A stretch of DNA of 64,000 nt from Paenibacillus sp. Root444D2 (GCF_001426375.1 NZ_LMEO01000001.1:188840-252839); one strand, 5' to 3'. Counted from the stretch's first letter, positions 41,188 through 50,618 are shown. The notes: generated by a model from the sequence alone, not told the origin. Program-made: numbers and translations.

Positions 41188-41372
41188 GGAGAGACTTTGG
41201 TCTACGACCAAAGATCCCTAATGCGGAGAGACTTTGGTCTACGACCAAAGATCCCTAATGCGGAGAGACTTTGGTCTACGACCAAAGATCCCCAATGCGG
41301 AGAGACTTTGGTCTACGACCAAAGATCCCCAATGCGGAGAGACTTTGGTCTACGACCAAAGATCCCTATATT
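41188..41372. repeat. Five tandem copies of a 37-bp hairpin repeat
   Basis: Copies start at 41188, 41225, 41262, 41299 and 41336. Each holds CTTTGGTC-TAC-GACCAAAG flanked by GGAGAGA and ATCCC. Copies 3 and 4 differ from the others by one base (ATCCCC for ATCCCT). There are no unique spacers, so this is not a CRISPR. It lies between pgsA and cinA, in their likely shared transcript. Outside this array the gap (41118-41421) holds nothing I can identify. Confidence 0.92.
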
Positions 41373-41421
41373 AGGTTTTACCACCAATTCTTAAGTGGTA
41401 GAAAAAACACAATAGGTTGCC

Positions 41422-42009
41422 CTATTGCGCTTTTTCTGAAAAATCTATGACGTGTTTATTTTTTACAAAGTACTCTACACCTGAATACACGGTAATAATT
41501 GCTGCTACCCAACTAGCTATAACATCAAAAGGGAAGTGCAGGAACGTAAAAGGAAAATTATTAATAAGTAACGCAATGATGGCTGTTATCTGTGCTGCCG
41601 TCTTCGCTTTTCCCCATTTGCTAGCTGCCATCACGGTGCCTTCCAATAGAGCAATTTGGCGAAGTCCTGTGACAGCCCACTCTCTACTGATAATGACAAT
41701 GACAATCCACGCATCTACTTTGCCCATTTCCACTAATGAGACGAGCACAGCTGTAACAAGCAGCTTATCCGCTAAAGGATCAAGCAGCTTGCCTAAGTTA
41801 GTTACAAGATTACGTTTTCTAGCAATGTAACCATCTAAACTATCTGTACTCGCTGCAATAATGAAAATTAAAGCAGCAATAATTTGATTATACGTTATGC
41901 TAAATTCCTCTATCCGTATATGAGGGAATTTCACCTTAATCAACAGAAAAAACATGATAATAGGTACTAATAAAATCCTCGCCACGGTGATGCGATTAGC
42001 TAGGTTCAT
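41422..42009 (-). CDS. pgsA: Phosphatidylglycerophosphate synthase
   Basis: This 195-aa membrane enzyme makes phosphatidylglycerol phosphate from CDP-diacylglycerol and glycerol 3-phosphate. The CDP-alcohol phosphotransferase motif is complete: DSLDGYIARKRNLVTNLGK followed by LLDPLADK. About four to five hydrophobic segments follow. Its ATG overlaps the stop of rimO by four bases (ATGA), so the two are coupled. Confidence 0.95.
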   Translation of the reverse strand: MNLANRITVARILLVPIIMFFLLIKVKFPHIRIEEFSITYNQIIAALIFIIAASTDSLDGYIARKRNLVTNLGKLLDPLADKLLVTAVLVSLVEMGKVDAWIVIVIISREWAVTGLRQIALLEGTVMAASKWGKAKTAAQITAIIALLINNFPFTFLHFPFDVIASWVAAIITVYSGVEYFVKNKHVIDFSEKAQ

Positions 42010-43334
42010 GCAATTACCTCCCCGGATAAGTCAAACTCATAAGAGTGGGTAATACGAACTTTAGCTAGTTCACCTATGTTAAGCTTCGCATTCGACACGA
42101 ATACTTCTCCATCAATCTCTGGAGCATCAAATTGGGAACGCCCAATATATACATCACTTCTGCCATCATATCTTTCGATCAGCACGTCAATTTCCTGCCC
42201 GATGCGGCGTCCGCCACGCAGATTCGAGATTTCACGCTGAATTTCCATAATGGCGTTCGCGCGGTACTCTTTTACATCATCAGGAACTTGGTCCGGCAAA
42301 CGTGCTGCTGGCGTATCATCTTCCTTGGAATAGGCAAAAACACCGAGACGGTCAAACTGAACGTCGCGAACAAATTGTTTCAAGTTCTCAAAATCTTGTT
42401 CAGTTTCGCCTGGGAAACCTACGATTAGTGATGTGCGTAGGGCTACATCAGGAATCGCTTCACGAATTTTACGAACCAGTTCACGCGTATCCTTCTGGCG
42501 GCCAGGTCTGCGCATCCGTTTGAGGATAGAATCTTCACTGTGTTGAAGCGGCATATCGATGTACTTACATACCTTCGGATTAGATGCCATGACAGCAATC
42601 AATTCATCACTAAAGAATCCAGGGTATGCATAGTGCAGCCGTACCCATTCGATGCCTTCGACTTCACTCACTTTATTCAGCAAGGTAGGCAGCATGAAAC
42701 CATCATATAGATCTGTTCCATAATTTGTGGAATCCTGAGCGATTAGACTAATTTCTTTAACACCCTGTGCAGCAAGATTGGCTACTTCCGCAACGATGGA
42801 CTCCATGCTTCTGCTTTTGAAGCTTCCACGCATAATTGGAATACTGCAGAATGTACAAGCGTTATCGCAGCCTTCTGCAATCTTCACATAGGCTGTATAT
42901 CGTGGAGTAGTCATGAGTCTTGGCAGGTCCGCATCATAATTAAACACCGGATTCCCAACAAGAACCGGTTTCTTTCCGCGAAGCGCTTCATCTACGATAT
43001 GGTTGATTTTATCGAAATCTCCGGTACCTACGATGCCATCAATCTCTGGCATTTCTTCCATCAACTGCTTTTTGTAGCGTTGCGTAAGACATCCTGAGAC
43101 GATTAGCGCCTTGAGATTCGCTGTTTGCTTTAGTTCTGCCATATCCAAAATTGTATTAACGGATTCTTCTTTCGCTGCATCAATGAACCCGCAAGTGTTC
43201 ACGATAATGACAGTGGCATCTTCCTTGTTATCAACAAGCTGAAAACCACGGCCATGAATTAATCCTGACATAATCTCGGAATCGACCAAATTCTTTTCGC
43301 ATCCGAGAGTAACTACTTTAACCTTTTCTGTCAT
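42006..43334 (-). CDS. rimO: Ribosomal protein S12 methylthiotransferase RimO
   Basis: This 442-aa radical SAM enzyme modifies an Asp of ribosomal protein S12. It starts KVVTLGCEKNLVDSEIMSG, which is typical of RimO rather than MiaB. The cluster Cys of the N-terminal domain are in TLGCEKN, NTCGFIDAAKEES and SGCLTQRY; the SAM motif is CDNACTFC near residue 151; a TRAM domain is at the end. ATG 43334 is chosen because GGAGG lies before it. It is translationally coupled to pgsA. The window therefore holds both methylthiotransferases, MiaB and RimO. Confidence 0.95.
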   Translation of the reverse strand: MTEKVKVVTLGCEKNLVDSEIMSGLIHGRGFQLVDNKEDATVIIVNTCGFIDAAKEESVNTILDMAELKQTANLKALIVSGCLTQRYKKQLMEEMPEIDGIVGTGDFDKINHIVDEALRGKKPVLVGNPVFNYDADLPRLMTTPRYTAYVKIAEGCDNACTFCSIPIMRGSFKSRSMESIVAEVANLAAQGVKEISLIAQDSTNYGTDLYDGFMLPTLLNKVSEVEGIEWVRLHYAYPGFFSDELIAVMASNPKVCKYIDMPLQHSEDSILKRMRRPGRQKDTRELVRKIREAIPDVALRTSLIVGFPGETEQDFENLKQFVRDVQFDRLGVFAYSKEDDTPAARLPDQVPDDVKEYRANAIMEIQREISNLRGGRRIGQEIDVLIERYDGRSDVYIGRSQFDAPEIDGEVFVSNAKLNIGELAKVRITHSYEFDLSGEVIA

Positions 43335-43410
43335 GAAAGAAACAACCTCCAATAGTCCTAAAAAACACTCCCTACCAGTATAATACAAGCCCTATAGGGT
43401 GTCAAAATGT

Positions 43411-43433
43411 AAAAACCCCCTACAAGTAGGGGG
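43411..43433 (-). terminator. Terminator after yajQ
   Basis: CCCCCTAC and GTAGGGGG form a perfect stem with a TT loop, followed by TTTTT on the minus strand. Confidence 0.92.
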
Positions 43434-43462
43434 AGACACTCCAAAGAACATCGTATGTATGC

Positions 43463-43954
43463 CTATTTCAAGTTTACAAATTGTAAATCAAGAGGAATTT
43501 CTGCCTTACGTAAGAGCGCAATAACGGCTTGTAAATCATCTCGACTCTTCCCGGTTACCCGGATTTGATCACCTTGGATTTGCGTCTTAACTTTAAGCTT
43601 GGAGTCACGAATAAGAATGTTTATTTTTTTCGAGTTCTCCTGATCAACACCTTGTTTCATGCTAATTTTCTGCCTTACGGTGGAACCAGCAGCTGGTTCT
43701 ACTTTACTGTACTCGAGATTCTTAATCGAGATACCGCGTTTGGTCATCTTGGCGTGCATAATATCAAGGACATTCTGAAGCTTAAACTCATCATCTGAGG
43801 TGACAACAAGCTGGTCCTTATCCAATTTAATGCTGCTTTTACTACCTTTAAAGTCAAAGCGGGTAAGGATCTCTTTTTCCGCCTGTTGTATGGCGTTGTT
43901 TAGTTCCTGCATATCCACCTTGGATACGATATCAAACGAACATTCTGAACTCAT
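43463..43954 (-). CDS. YajQ family nucleotide-binding protein
   Basis: This 163-aa protein is of the YajQ family: [32 protein letters not shown], and [34 protein letters not shown]. Two RNP-like folds are expected. Some YajQ proteins bind c-di-GMP, which is of interest because a c-di-GMP riboswitch lies in this window, but binding here is not shown. ATG 43954 gives the usual family length; TTG 43963 is possible. Confidence 0.92.
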   Translation of the reverse strand: MSSECSFDIVSKVDMQELNNAIQQAEKEILTRFDFKGSKSSIKLDKDQLVVTSDDEFKLQNVLDIMHAKMTKRGISIKNLEYSKVEPAAGSTVRQKISMKQGVDQENSKKINILIRDSKLKVKTQIQGDQIRVTGKSRDDLQAVIALLRKAEIPLDLQFVNLK

Positions 43955-44009
43955 CTTAGACAAAACATCCTTTCCATCAAATTACAATAGCATTATAGCA
44001 AGAAGCCGT

Positions 44010-44046
44010 AAAAAAAGAAACATCCCAAGCCCCTTCGGCCTAGGAT
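44010..44046 (-). terminator. Terminator after rodZ
   Basis: ATCCTAGGCC and GGCTTGGGAT pair (with two wobble pairs) on the minus strand, followed by TTTCTTTTTTT. Confidence 0.75.
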
Positions 44047-44096
44047 ATCTCTTGGCATTTTTCATTACCCGGGAAAGCGCAGGAAACGTCAAAAAG

Positions 44097-44978
44097 CTAG
44101 TTTTTTTGCAAATTGAGCTGTACCCTCTTGGGGTTTGGTGTATCCCCGACAGGAACGATCGTACCATTCACAGTAAGCTCCAAAGCACTGGCTGCACCTA
44201 CATTTAAATACGCAGAACCTGTTAAATCAAAAGAGTCCGTGTCACCGGCTTTGTAAAGTTTCTGTCTAAGCATTTCTTTACCGCCCGCCTCTGTAAGAGA
44301 GTCCACACGAATCCAACAGGAACCTGTTATTTTCATTTGAATATTAAGATTGGAAGCACCGGTTATCGTGTAATTATCTACACCTTTCTCGCTGCTGCTA
44401 AACTTAACCTGAACAGATGGCGTTGGTGTCGGCGCCGGTGTTGGAGTTGGAGTCGCAAGAGGCGCCACTTTACCGTCACCGGACGCATTCATTGTCGTAC
44501 TTGGAGCAGTGCCAGTCGCTGGATTCGTCGAATCTGTGATTCTCGGAGATTGCGTTTGGGAAGGATTTTGATCTGCTGGCGTTCCCTTATAATTCTTGTA
44601 TGTATAATAGTATACGATACCGAATATTAGAAGAATGAAACAGACAAACATCGTACCAGAAGCCCAGCGGCTCAATTTTTCGGTATTACGGACACTTGTT
44701 CTATTTTTACGAATCGTTTCAACAACTGGTTTCTCTACAGCTGGGGAGGGATTCGTCGTTTGATACATGCCCAGAACTTCTGCAGGGTCAAGTCCCACCG
44801 CTTCAGCGTAGCTTTTAATAAAGGCACGTACATAGAAGCTTCCAGGCAGAACCTTGTAGTTTCCTTCTTCAATCGCTTCCAAGTACCGTTTACGAATTTT
44901 CGTAACTTCTTGAAGATCGTCAAGCGAGATCTTTTTTTCCTGGCGTGTTTTACGTAAAATGTATCCTAGATCAGACAT
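44097..44978 (-). CDS. ymfM: RodZ-like cell-shape protein (YmfM)
   Basis: This 293-aa protein has an N-terminal Cro/xenobiotic-type helix-turn-helix (about 1-70; LGYILRKTRQEKKISLDDLQEVTKI, LPGSFYVRAFIKSYAEAVGLDP), one membrane segment at about 105-125, a Pro/Thr-rich linker with PTPTPAPTPTP, and an external DUF4115 domain (about 195-290; GSCWIRVDSLTEAGGKEM, YLNVGAASALELTVNG). RodZ links the MreB cytoskeleton to the membrane. It lies next to ymfK, as in B. subtilis. Confidence 0.92.
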   Translation of the reverse strand: MSDLGYILRKTRQEKKISLDDLQEVTKIRKRYLEAIEEGNYKVLPGSFYVRAFIKSYAEAVGLDPAEVLGMYQTTNPSPAVEKPVVETIRKNRTSVRNTEKLSRWASGTMFVCFILLIFGIVYYYTYKNYKGTPADQNPSQTQSPRITDSTNPATGTAPSTTMNASGDGKVAPLATPTPTPAPTPTPSVQVKFSSSEKGVDNYTITGASNLNIQMKITGSCWIRVDSLTEAGGKEMLRQKLYKAGDTDSFDLTGSAYLNVGAASALELTVNGTIVPVGDTPNPKRVQLNLQKN

Positions 44979-45026
44979 ATGGTCACCTCCTCGCGGAATC
45001 TTTATTATTTAATGACGTTACAGATA

Positions 45027-45791
45027 CTAAAAAGGTTCGGACGTATACGTAAATGAATCATAATTGATTTCTTCATCTGGGCTATTTCGCAGCTCAATAA
45101 TATAATCGAAGTGATTATATGTGTATTCCGACTCCCGAATAAATATATCCGGATGCTCAATAACCTTGGTAGAAGGCATACCCATAATGTCCTGCAAAAG
45201 GCTGTAATGCTTCTCATTGGAACGTATAGTGGAAACGATACCATCAATAATATATACATTATTTGGAGTCATTTCATCTTCCGATAGTTGACTGCGCACG
45301 GTTTGTCTGAGTAACGTAGAGGAAACGAAAGTCCAACGTTTGTTTGCGCATACACTTCCTGCAATAATCGACTCCGTTTTACCAACTCGCGGCATTCCAC
45401 GAAGGCCAACAACCTGGTTCCCTTCTCGCTTGAAAATCTCACCAAGGAAGTCAACTAATAGCCCCAATTCATCACGAGTAAAACGGAAAGTTTTGCGATC
45501 ATCCGAATCGCGCTCAATATACCGACCATGACGGACAGCCAAAATATCAACAAGCTTTGGGGGTCTAAGAGCGGTAATAGTAATATTATCTACTTTTCTT
45601 AACATTTTACCCATTAAGTCAATTTTTTCTTCATCATTGGTTTGAAGAAGCATACCGCGTGTACGATCTTCTACCCCATTAATAGTCACAATATTAATAT
45701 CCAGCATCCCCATCAAGGAAGCTATATCCCCTAATAAGCCGGGACGGTTTTTGTGAATTTTGTACTCCATATACCATTCTTTAACGTCCAA
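45027..45791 (-). CDS. ymfK: YmfK family protein (DUF3388)
   Basis: This 254-aa protein matches YmfK: EWYMEYKIHKNRPGLLGDIASLMGMLDINIVTINGV (an ACT-like start) followed by a P-loop-like GLRGMPRVGKTESIIAGS (about residue 130) and NVYIIDGIVSTIRSNEKHYSL. The pattern suggests nucleotide binding, but no reaction is known. TTG 45791 is used because GAGGTGG lies six bases before it. Gene order ymfJ-ymfK-ymfM is conserved, except for the inserted lipoprotein gene. Confidence 0.87.
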   Translation of the reverse strand: MDVKEWYMEYKIHKNRPGLLGDIASLMGMLDINIVTINGVEDRTRGMLLQTNDEEKIDLMGKMLRKVDNITITALRPPKLVDILAVRHGRYIERDSDDRKTFRFTRDELGLLVDFLGEIFKREGNQVVGLRGMPRVGKTESIIAGSVCANKRWTFVSSTLLRQTVRSQLSEDEMTPNNVYIIDGIVSTIRSNEKHYSLLQDIMGMPSTKVIEHPDIFIRESEYTYNHFDYIIELRNSPDEEINYDSFTYTSEPF

Positions 45792-45898
45792 TCTTTCCAC
45801 CTCATCGCAATATCTGTATCGAACAAGTCGACACCTATTCAAGTAATTTCTACAATTTCCGTCAATGTCCTTCTTTTATCGAGCAAAAATACACAAAT

Positions 45899-46750
45899 TT
45901 ATTTCATTTTTAGTTCTTTAAGCTCTTGTTCGTTGTAAACTGTTCCGCCTTTTTTCCAAGAATTGGTTTTCATTATAGCGAGACGATTGTCCAGAATTTG
46001 AGCCCAGTTAAGTTCAGCAGACACAGCTCCTGAAATATCCACAACCGATACTCCGATAGACTTAGCTTTCTGTACTTGAGCCTCATCTACTGGTGTATAG
46101 AAAATAATTGTGCTGGAGTGATGCTGCCTCGTTTGGAAGGATAACTGCTGAAACCACTGTTCATTATTATCAAGCAAAACAATATGGTCCGCTTCCTCCG
46201 AAGGTGCCCAAGCGGAAGGAATGGGACGATCACTTCGAGTCACCCACTCCACGATAACATTTTGTGTTAATAGGTCTTGGATCCATTTATTTTTCAAGGT
46301 CTCAATCTGAAGAGAATCAATTTGCAAGAACGAAGCTTGATCATTTACCTGACTTGTGATCCCTTTGGCATCAAGCTGACTTTGTAATAAAGTCCATTTA
46401 CCCATCGAAAGTCCTTGTCCTATCACCCCATTAGCAGAAGGAAACAATTCATTACCAATGACATATATGTAATCATATTTGCTAGCTTTTAACTTTGCTA
46501 TAACGCTTTCATCCAGTTGATTTAAATCCTTGATCCAATCGAAGGCTATAAAATTCGCATCTCTCCACTGCTGAAGCGAATTCCCTACCGACTGCTTCGC
46601 AGTCGCAGACATACTAGCTCCAGTCAGCATTAGCACAGATAATTTATTATCCAATAATTCCTGCTTAATGGCTGGAATTCCACGATTCCCACACCCCGTT
46701 AAAATAAAAGATAAGAGCAATAAAGTAAGCACAAAACGTTTGATTACCAT
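45899..46750 (-). CDS. Lipoprotein of unknown function
   Basis: This 283-aa protein starts MVIKRFVLTLLLLSFILTGCGN, a signal peptide with lipobox LTGC, so Cys19 should carry a lipid. The mature part begins with VLMLTGASMSATAKQSVGNSLQQW, then YDYIYVIGNELF and SKSIGVSVVDISGA-like stretches, similar in rhythm to periplasmic-binding-protein folds such as BMP-type lipoproteins. I do not recognise a family. AAGGA lies eleven bases before the ATG. It is inserted between ymfJ and ymfK. Confidence 0.72.
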   Translation of the reverse strand: MVIKRFVLTLLLLSFILTGCGNRGIPAIKQELLDNKLSVLMLTGASMSATAKQSVGNSLQQWRDANFIAFDWIKDLNQLDESVIAKLKASKYDYIYVIGNELFPSANGVIGQGLSMGKWTLLQSQLDAKGITSQVNDQASFLQIDSLQIETLKNKWIQDLLTQNVIVEWVTRSDRPIPSAWAPSEEADHIVLLDNNEQWFQQLSFQTRQHHSSTIIFYTPVDEAQVQKAKSIGVSVVDISGAVSAELNWAQILDNRLAIMKTNSWKKGGTVYNEQELKELKMK

Positions 46751-46786
46751 GAAGTTACAATTCCTTTCATCCTTATAAAGCGTGCA

Positions 46787-46810
46787 AAAGCCTCCGAAAG
46801 AGGAGGCTTT
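46787..46810 (-). terminator. Terminator after ymfJ
   Basis: AAAGCCTCC and GGAGGCTTT form a perfect stem with TCTTTC as loop, followed by TGC on the minus strand. It separates ymfJ from the lipoprotein gene. Confidence 0.8.
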
Positions 46811-46843
46811 CACATAGTACCCTATTGAATTGTAAAACGGTTA

Positions 46844-47095
46844 TTAACCTTTGTCTACTAATTTTACCATGAGGCGGGCAATTGTGAGTTTTTCTTGCTC
46901 ATCCCCTGCATCCCACAGCTCTTTAAGCACTCGCTCTTGTTCATTTTCAGGATCCACTTTATTAGCCAGAAATTCACCGATTTGAAAAGCGAGCTTAGAA
47001 ATGGTTTCCTCACTCATTCCCGCATGTCCAGCCTGACTCACACGTTCAGCCAAAAACTCTTTCCACTTATCAAATACTTTAAGTACAGTAGCCAT
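46844..47095 (-). CDS. ymfJ: YmfJ family protein (DUF3243)
   Basis: This 83-aa helical protein matches YmfJ/DUF3243: VLKVFDKWKEFLAERVSQAGHAGMSEETISKLAFQIGEFLA, then LKELWDAGDEQEKLTIARLMVKLV. Its role is unknown. AGGAGG lies eight bases before the ATG. It stands between ymfI and the rest of the ymf cluster, as in B. subtilis. Confidence 0.92.
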   Translation of the reverse strand: MATVLKVFDKWKEFLAERVSQAGHAGMSEETISKLAFQIGEFLANKVDPENEQERVLKELWDAGDEQEKLTIARLMVKLVDKG

Positions 47096-47191
47096 TGTAA
47101 GAAGCCTCCTTTGAGTTATGAGAAATGGTCATTACATACGTAATATTCGCTTCCCAGCTCAAAATTATGCGCAAGACTTCCTACTTTGTAC

Positions 47192-47947
47192 TCAGGTTAA
47201 CCATCCACCATTTGGACTTATGATTTGACCCGTAATATAACCGGATTCAGGCAGTGCTAGAAAGTATACAAGCGAAGCAACTTCATCAGGCAAAGCAAAA
47301 CGGCCTACCGGAATTTCATTGGCGATCGCTTCCCGCTCCTCAGGTTGAAATCCTGCCATCATTTCGGTATGTACCGCACCGGGCGCCACGGCATTCACCG
47401 TCACACCAGAAGGAGCCAGCTCCTTCGCTAACGCCTTCGTAAAGGCATTCAACCCACCTTTAGCTGTTGAGTATACAACCTCACAGGAGGCACCTGAGAT
47501 GCCCCATATGGAGGATACGTTAATAATACGGCCATACTTTTGTTTAACCATGGCAGTCATGAAAGTTTGGGTACAAAGAAAGGCGCCTTTAAGATTCACA
47601 TTCATCACCAGGTCCCAGTCTTCCTCGCTTACATCAGAAAGCATACTAAAGTGAGAAATCCCCGCATTGTTCACGATAATATCAGGGACCATTTCTCTTT
47701 GTTCCAGCTTTTCTTGCATCTTATTGATTTGCTCACGAGATTTTACATCCGCAGAAACGGTTAACACTTTGGCGCCATGCTTCATGCAAGATCTGGCTAC
47801 TTCATTGGCAGCTTCATGTGACTCACGGTAGTGAATAACAACATTCATGCCTACCGCGGCAAAACGCTCAGCAATGGCTGCACCAATTCCCCGGCTAGCT
47901 CCTGTAATAAGAACCGTTTGTTCACTGAATGGCTTATGGAACGTCAC
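47192..47947 (-). CDS. ymfI: Short-chain dehydrogenase YmfI
   Basis: This 251-aa SDR enzyme has the NAD(P) motif TGASRGIGAAIAE near residue 14, NNAGIS near 92, the catalytic Ser (NVSSIWG) and YxxxK (VYSTAKGG) near 157-161. Overall it looks like a FabG-type oxidoreductase. The GTG start overlaps the stop of ymfH by four bases (GTGA). The substrate is unknown. Confidence 0.9.
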   Translation of the reverse strand: MTFHKPFSEQTVLITGASRGIGAAIAERFAAVGMNVVIHYRESHEAANEVARSCMKHGAKVLTVSADVKSREQINKMQEKLEQREMVPDIIVNNAGISHFSMLSDVSEEDWDLVMNVNLKGAFLCTQTFMTAMVKQKYGRIINVSSIWGISGASCEVVYSTAKGGLNAFTKALAKELAPSGVTVNAVAPGAVHTEMMAGFQPEEREAIANEIPVGRFALPDEVASLVYFLALPESGYITGQIISPNGGWLT

Positions 47948-49233
47948 GATGGCTTACGACTTTGAACAATCGAAATAGCAAGTCTGCTCCAATCAAAATG
48001 CTCGCGGAACCGACGGTTCACGTCTTCAAGTGTAATTTGCTCGTAAACAGGCAGTATATCGAATAAATCAATGTCTTTGAACCGATATTTAGTGAATTCA
48101 TTCGCTATGGATTCCGGTGAGTTCATCATCCGCAGGAAATTACCAATTTTCTTCTTACGACTCCGCTCAAAGGTGACTTCATCGAGTCCAGAATCCTTAC
48201 GTTTCTCAACCTCTTCGCGTATGCGTGCTACAAGTTGGTCCGGATCTTTGGTATCCCCGCCAAGAATGGAGAAAGCATATCCCTCGCTGCAATTATATTC
48301 ATGACCAAAATTATCAGAAATCAATTGTTCATCATATAGCGCCTGATAAATATCAGAACTTGAACTAAACAAAACATCCAACATTAATTTCGTCGTCAAT
48401 TCTCTAACTAGCAAGTCTTTCCCACTTACAGAAGGCGCAGGCTCCTTGAATCCGATTAAACATTTTGGCATGGAAACAGGAAGTAATGTTTCTCTGCGCG
48501 CTTCCTTCACTTCTAAGGGTTCCTCTGGGAAAAATCGTTGGATATGACCTTGAGGTGGAAACGTTTTGGCTGCTTGATTCCCTTTAACTAACGAAATAAC
48601 CTCTTCTGGATCTACGCCTCCAACGACAAACAGACTCATATTGCTGGGGTGATAGAATGTGTTGTAGCACTCATACAAGGTTTCTTTTGAGATTTCGGCA
48701 ATGGACTCTACAGTACCAGCGATATCAATATGGATGGGATGCTTCGCATATAAGGATTCAATTAATCCATAATAGCTTCTCCAATCCGCATTATCCTCGT
48801 ACATTTTGATCTCTTGACCGATAATGCCTTTTTCCTTTTCTACATTTTCATCTGTAAAATAAGGATTTTGCACAAAATTAATTAATGTCGTTAAATTTGT
48901 TAAATAATTATCCGTGGATGAAAATAAATACGCTGTACGATCAAAGCTTGTAAAAGCGTTAGCCGAAGCGCCGTTTGATGCGAAAGTAGCGAATATATCA
49001 CCTTCAGGCTCTTCAAACATTTTATGCTCTAGAAAATGAGCAATGCCATCCGGAACCTGAACTGCCTCTTTCCCTTCAACTTGAAAAAAGTTATCAACAG
49101 ATCCGAATTGCGTCGTAAACGTCGAATAGGTTTTCTGGAAACCATCTTTGGGTAGAACAAATACATTTAGCCCATTATCAAGCTTCTCGTGATAAATGGT
49201 TTCACCCAGGTGTGGATAAGGAATAACCTGCAT
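47944..49233 (-). CDS. ymfH: M16 metallopeptidase YmfH
   Basis: This 429-aa peptidase of the insulinase family retains the inverted zinc motif HFLEH (residues about 68-72; IAHFLEHKMFE) and the later Glu (ENVEKEKGIIGQEIKMYEDN). Two M16 half-domains are expected. It lies three bases downstream of ymfF, whose product lacks the zinc motif; the pair would form the active/inactive arrangement known for heterodimeric M16 enzymes. Its substrate is not known. Confidence 0.92.
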   Translation of the reverse strand: MQVIPYPHLGETIYHEKLDNGLNVFVLPKDGFQKTYSTFTTQFGSVDNFFQVEGKEAVQVPDGIAHFLEHKMFEEPEGDIFATFASNGASANAFTSFDRTAYLFSSTDNYLTNLTTLINFVQNPYFTDENVEKEKGIIGQEIKMYEDNADWRSYYGLIESLYAKHPIHIDIAGTVESIAEISKETLYECYNTFYHPSNMSLFVVGGVDPEEVISLVKGNQAAKTFPPQGHIQRFFPEEPLEVKEARRETLLPVSMPKCLIGFKEPAPSVSGKDLLVRELTTKLMLDVLFSSSSDIYQALYDEQLISDNFGHEYNCSEGYAFSILGGDTKDPDQLVARIREEVEKRKDSGLDEVTFERSRKKKIGNFLRMMNSPESIANEFTKYRFKDIDLFDILPVYEQITLEDVNRRFREHFDWSRLAISIVQSRKPS

Positions 49234-49236
49234 CTT

Positions 49237-50517
49237 CTACTCTCCCTTCTGGTCCCGCAAAAAGTATATCGTATCCAGTTGAACACGTTTGGCAGCTTCT
49301 GCAATAGCCGCAATATCTACCTGCTCTACAGATTCAATCAAACCTGAAACCGTACGTTCTTTTCCAGATAAAATAGCATTAAAGTCAAATGAAATTAATT
49401 CAAATGCGGAATCCTGAATTTCGCGCAGTTGATTGGCAATCATGGCTCGGGTTTGATTCCATTCAATATCACTGATCTCACCTTGTTCCATGGCAGTCAG
49501 CTGCTTACGAATGATATCAACCGCTTTCTCATAATTCGCCATTTCAATCCCCGATTGAATTGTCAAAATGCCTTTGTGACCATCAAACCGAGACGAGGCA
49601 TAGTAGGCCAGACTCGCTTTCTCACGAACATTCGTAAACAATTTGGAATGTGGGTAACCTCCGAGAACGCCATTATACATAAGAGCTACTGGGTACTGCT
49701 CATCTCGATACGAAATATTGGTACGCAATCCCATGTTCAATTTCCCTTGATTAACATCCAGGCGTTCAACGATTGTTTTAACATCTCCTGTTGTCCCCCG
49801 CGGGGCAGATGTTACATACCCCACATCCTGTTTACGTTCAATGGAGAATGCCTGCTTTACAATTTCCTCTACTTCAGAAAGAGTCGTATTCCCGACGACA
49901 TAAATATCGATAGGTGCCGTTTGAAGCCAGTGTTTATATTGTTCGTACAGGTGCTCGGCATTGATAGGGTCCAAATCATCAATTTTACCCAATGGGTGAA
50001 GCCGATAAGGATCATCACTGCACATTTCTTCGATACAACGTTCAGCCGCATAACGAATTTTATCATTAATGACTGATTCTATGCGCTTCTGTAGAGTCTG
50101 CTTCTCAGCATCGACATATTTTTTGCGAAAATGTCCCTCTTCGAGCGCTGGCTTTGTCAAAGTTTCTCCAACGAATTCAAGTCCCTGTTTTAATAAAGAT
50201 TGCGCTGATTTCACGAATCGGTCATTGATAATATCCATACGCAGCTGAACAATTTGGTAATCGCCCCGTTTGTAAATATCAAAACCGAATCCTGCACCAT
50301 ATAAATCATCTAAATATTCTCGAAATTGCTTCGTTTCTGGGCGTAATTCCGTTCCTCTACGAAGTACAAATGGTGTTAATGCGGTACTCGTGACCGTTTC
50401 TTCCTCTAGAGGACGGCCTATGTACACTGAAATGGCAAATGTTTTAAACCGATCTGTCGGCAGCACATGTAAACGTATATGATTCCATGTAGTGCGCTCA
50501 AATTGTATATGCTTCAA
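49237..50517 (-). CDS. ymfF: M16-family protein YmfF, catalytically inactive partner
   Basis: This 426-aa protein is of the M16 fold: TPFVLRRGTELRPETKQFREYLDDLYGAGFGFD, ISYRDEQYPVALMYNGVLGGYPHSKLFTNVREKASLAYYASSRFDGHKG. No HxxEH motif is seen where the zinc site should be, so it is probably the non-catalytic partner of YmfH. It is the first gene of the ymfF-ymfH-ymfI unit. Confidence 0.92.
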   Translation of the reverse strand: MKHIQFERTTWNHIRLHVLPTDRFKTFAISVYIGRPLEEETVTSTALTPFVLRRGTELRPETKQFREYLDDLYGAGFGFDIYKRGDYQIVQLRMDIINDRFVKSAQSLLKQGLEFVGETLTKPALEEGHFRKKYVDAEKQTLQKRIESVINDKIRYAAERCIEEMCSDDPYRLHPLGKIDDLDPINAEHLYEQYKHWLQTAPIDIYVVGNTTLSEVEEIVKQAFSIERKQDVGYVTSAPRGTTGDVKTIVERLDVNQGKLNMGLRTNISYRDEQYPVALMYNGVLGGYPHSKLFTNVREKASLAYYASSRFDGHKGILTIQSGIEMANYEKAVDIIRKQLTAMEQGEISDIEWNQTRAMIANQLREIQDSAFELISFDFNAILSGKERTVSGLIESVEQVDIAAIAEAAKRVQLDTIYFLRDQKGE

Positions 50518-50618
50518 AGGTCGGTCTCCCTTCTTTATCGGTAATATAAATCCATTATATTCCTATACGAAGAGGAGAAGCAACCAACGCTGGTTCCTTC
50601 TCCTTGTCCATGTCTAAA

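Noticed and set aside
41188-41372. Possible CRISPR array
   Set aside because: The whole 37-bp period is repeated without unique spacers, and no cas genes are near.
41197-41394. Open frame across the 37-bp repeats, 65 aa
   Set aside because: The period is not a multiple of three, so the frame shifts meaning at each copy; there is no ribosome binding site. It is a product of the repeat.
49429-50076. Long plus-strand open frame (215 aa) inside ymfF
   Set aside because: It is antisense to a well-supported M16 protein gene, with no promoter or ribosome binding site.
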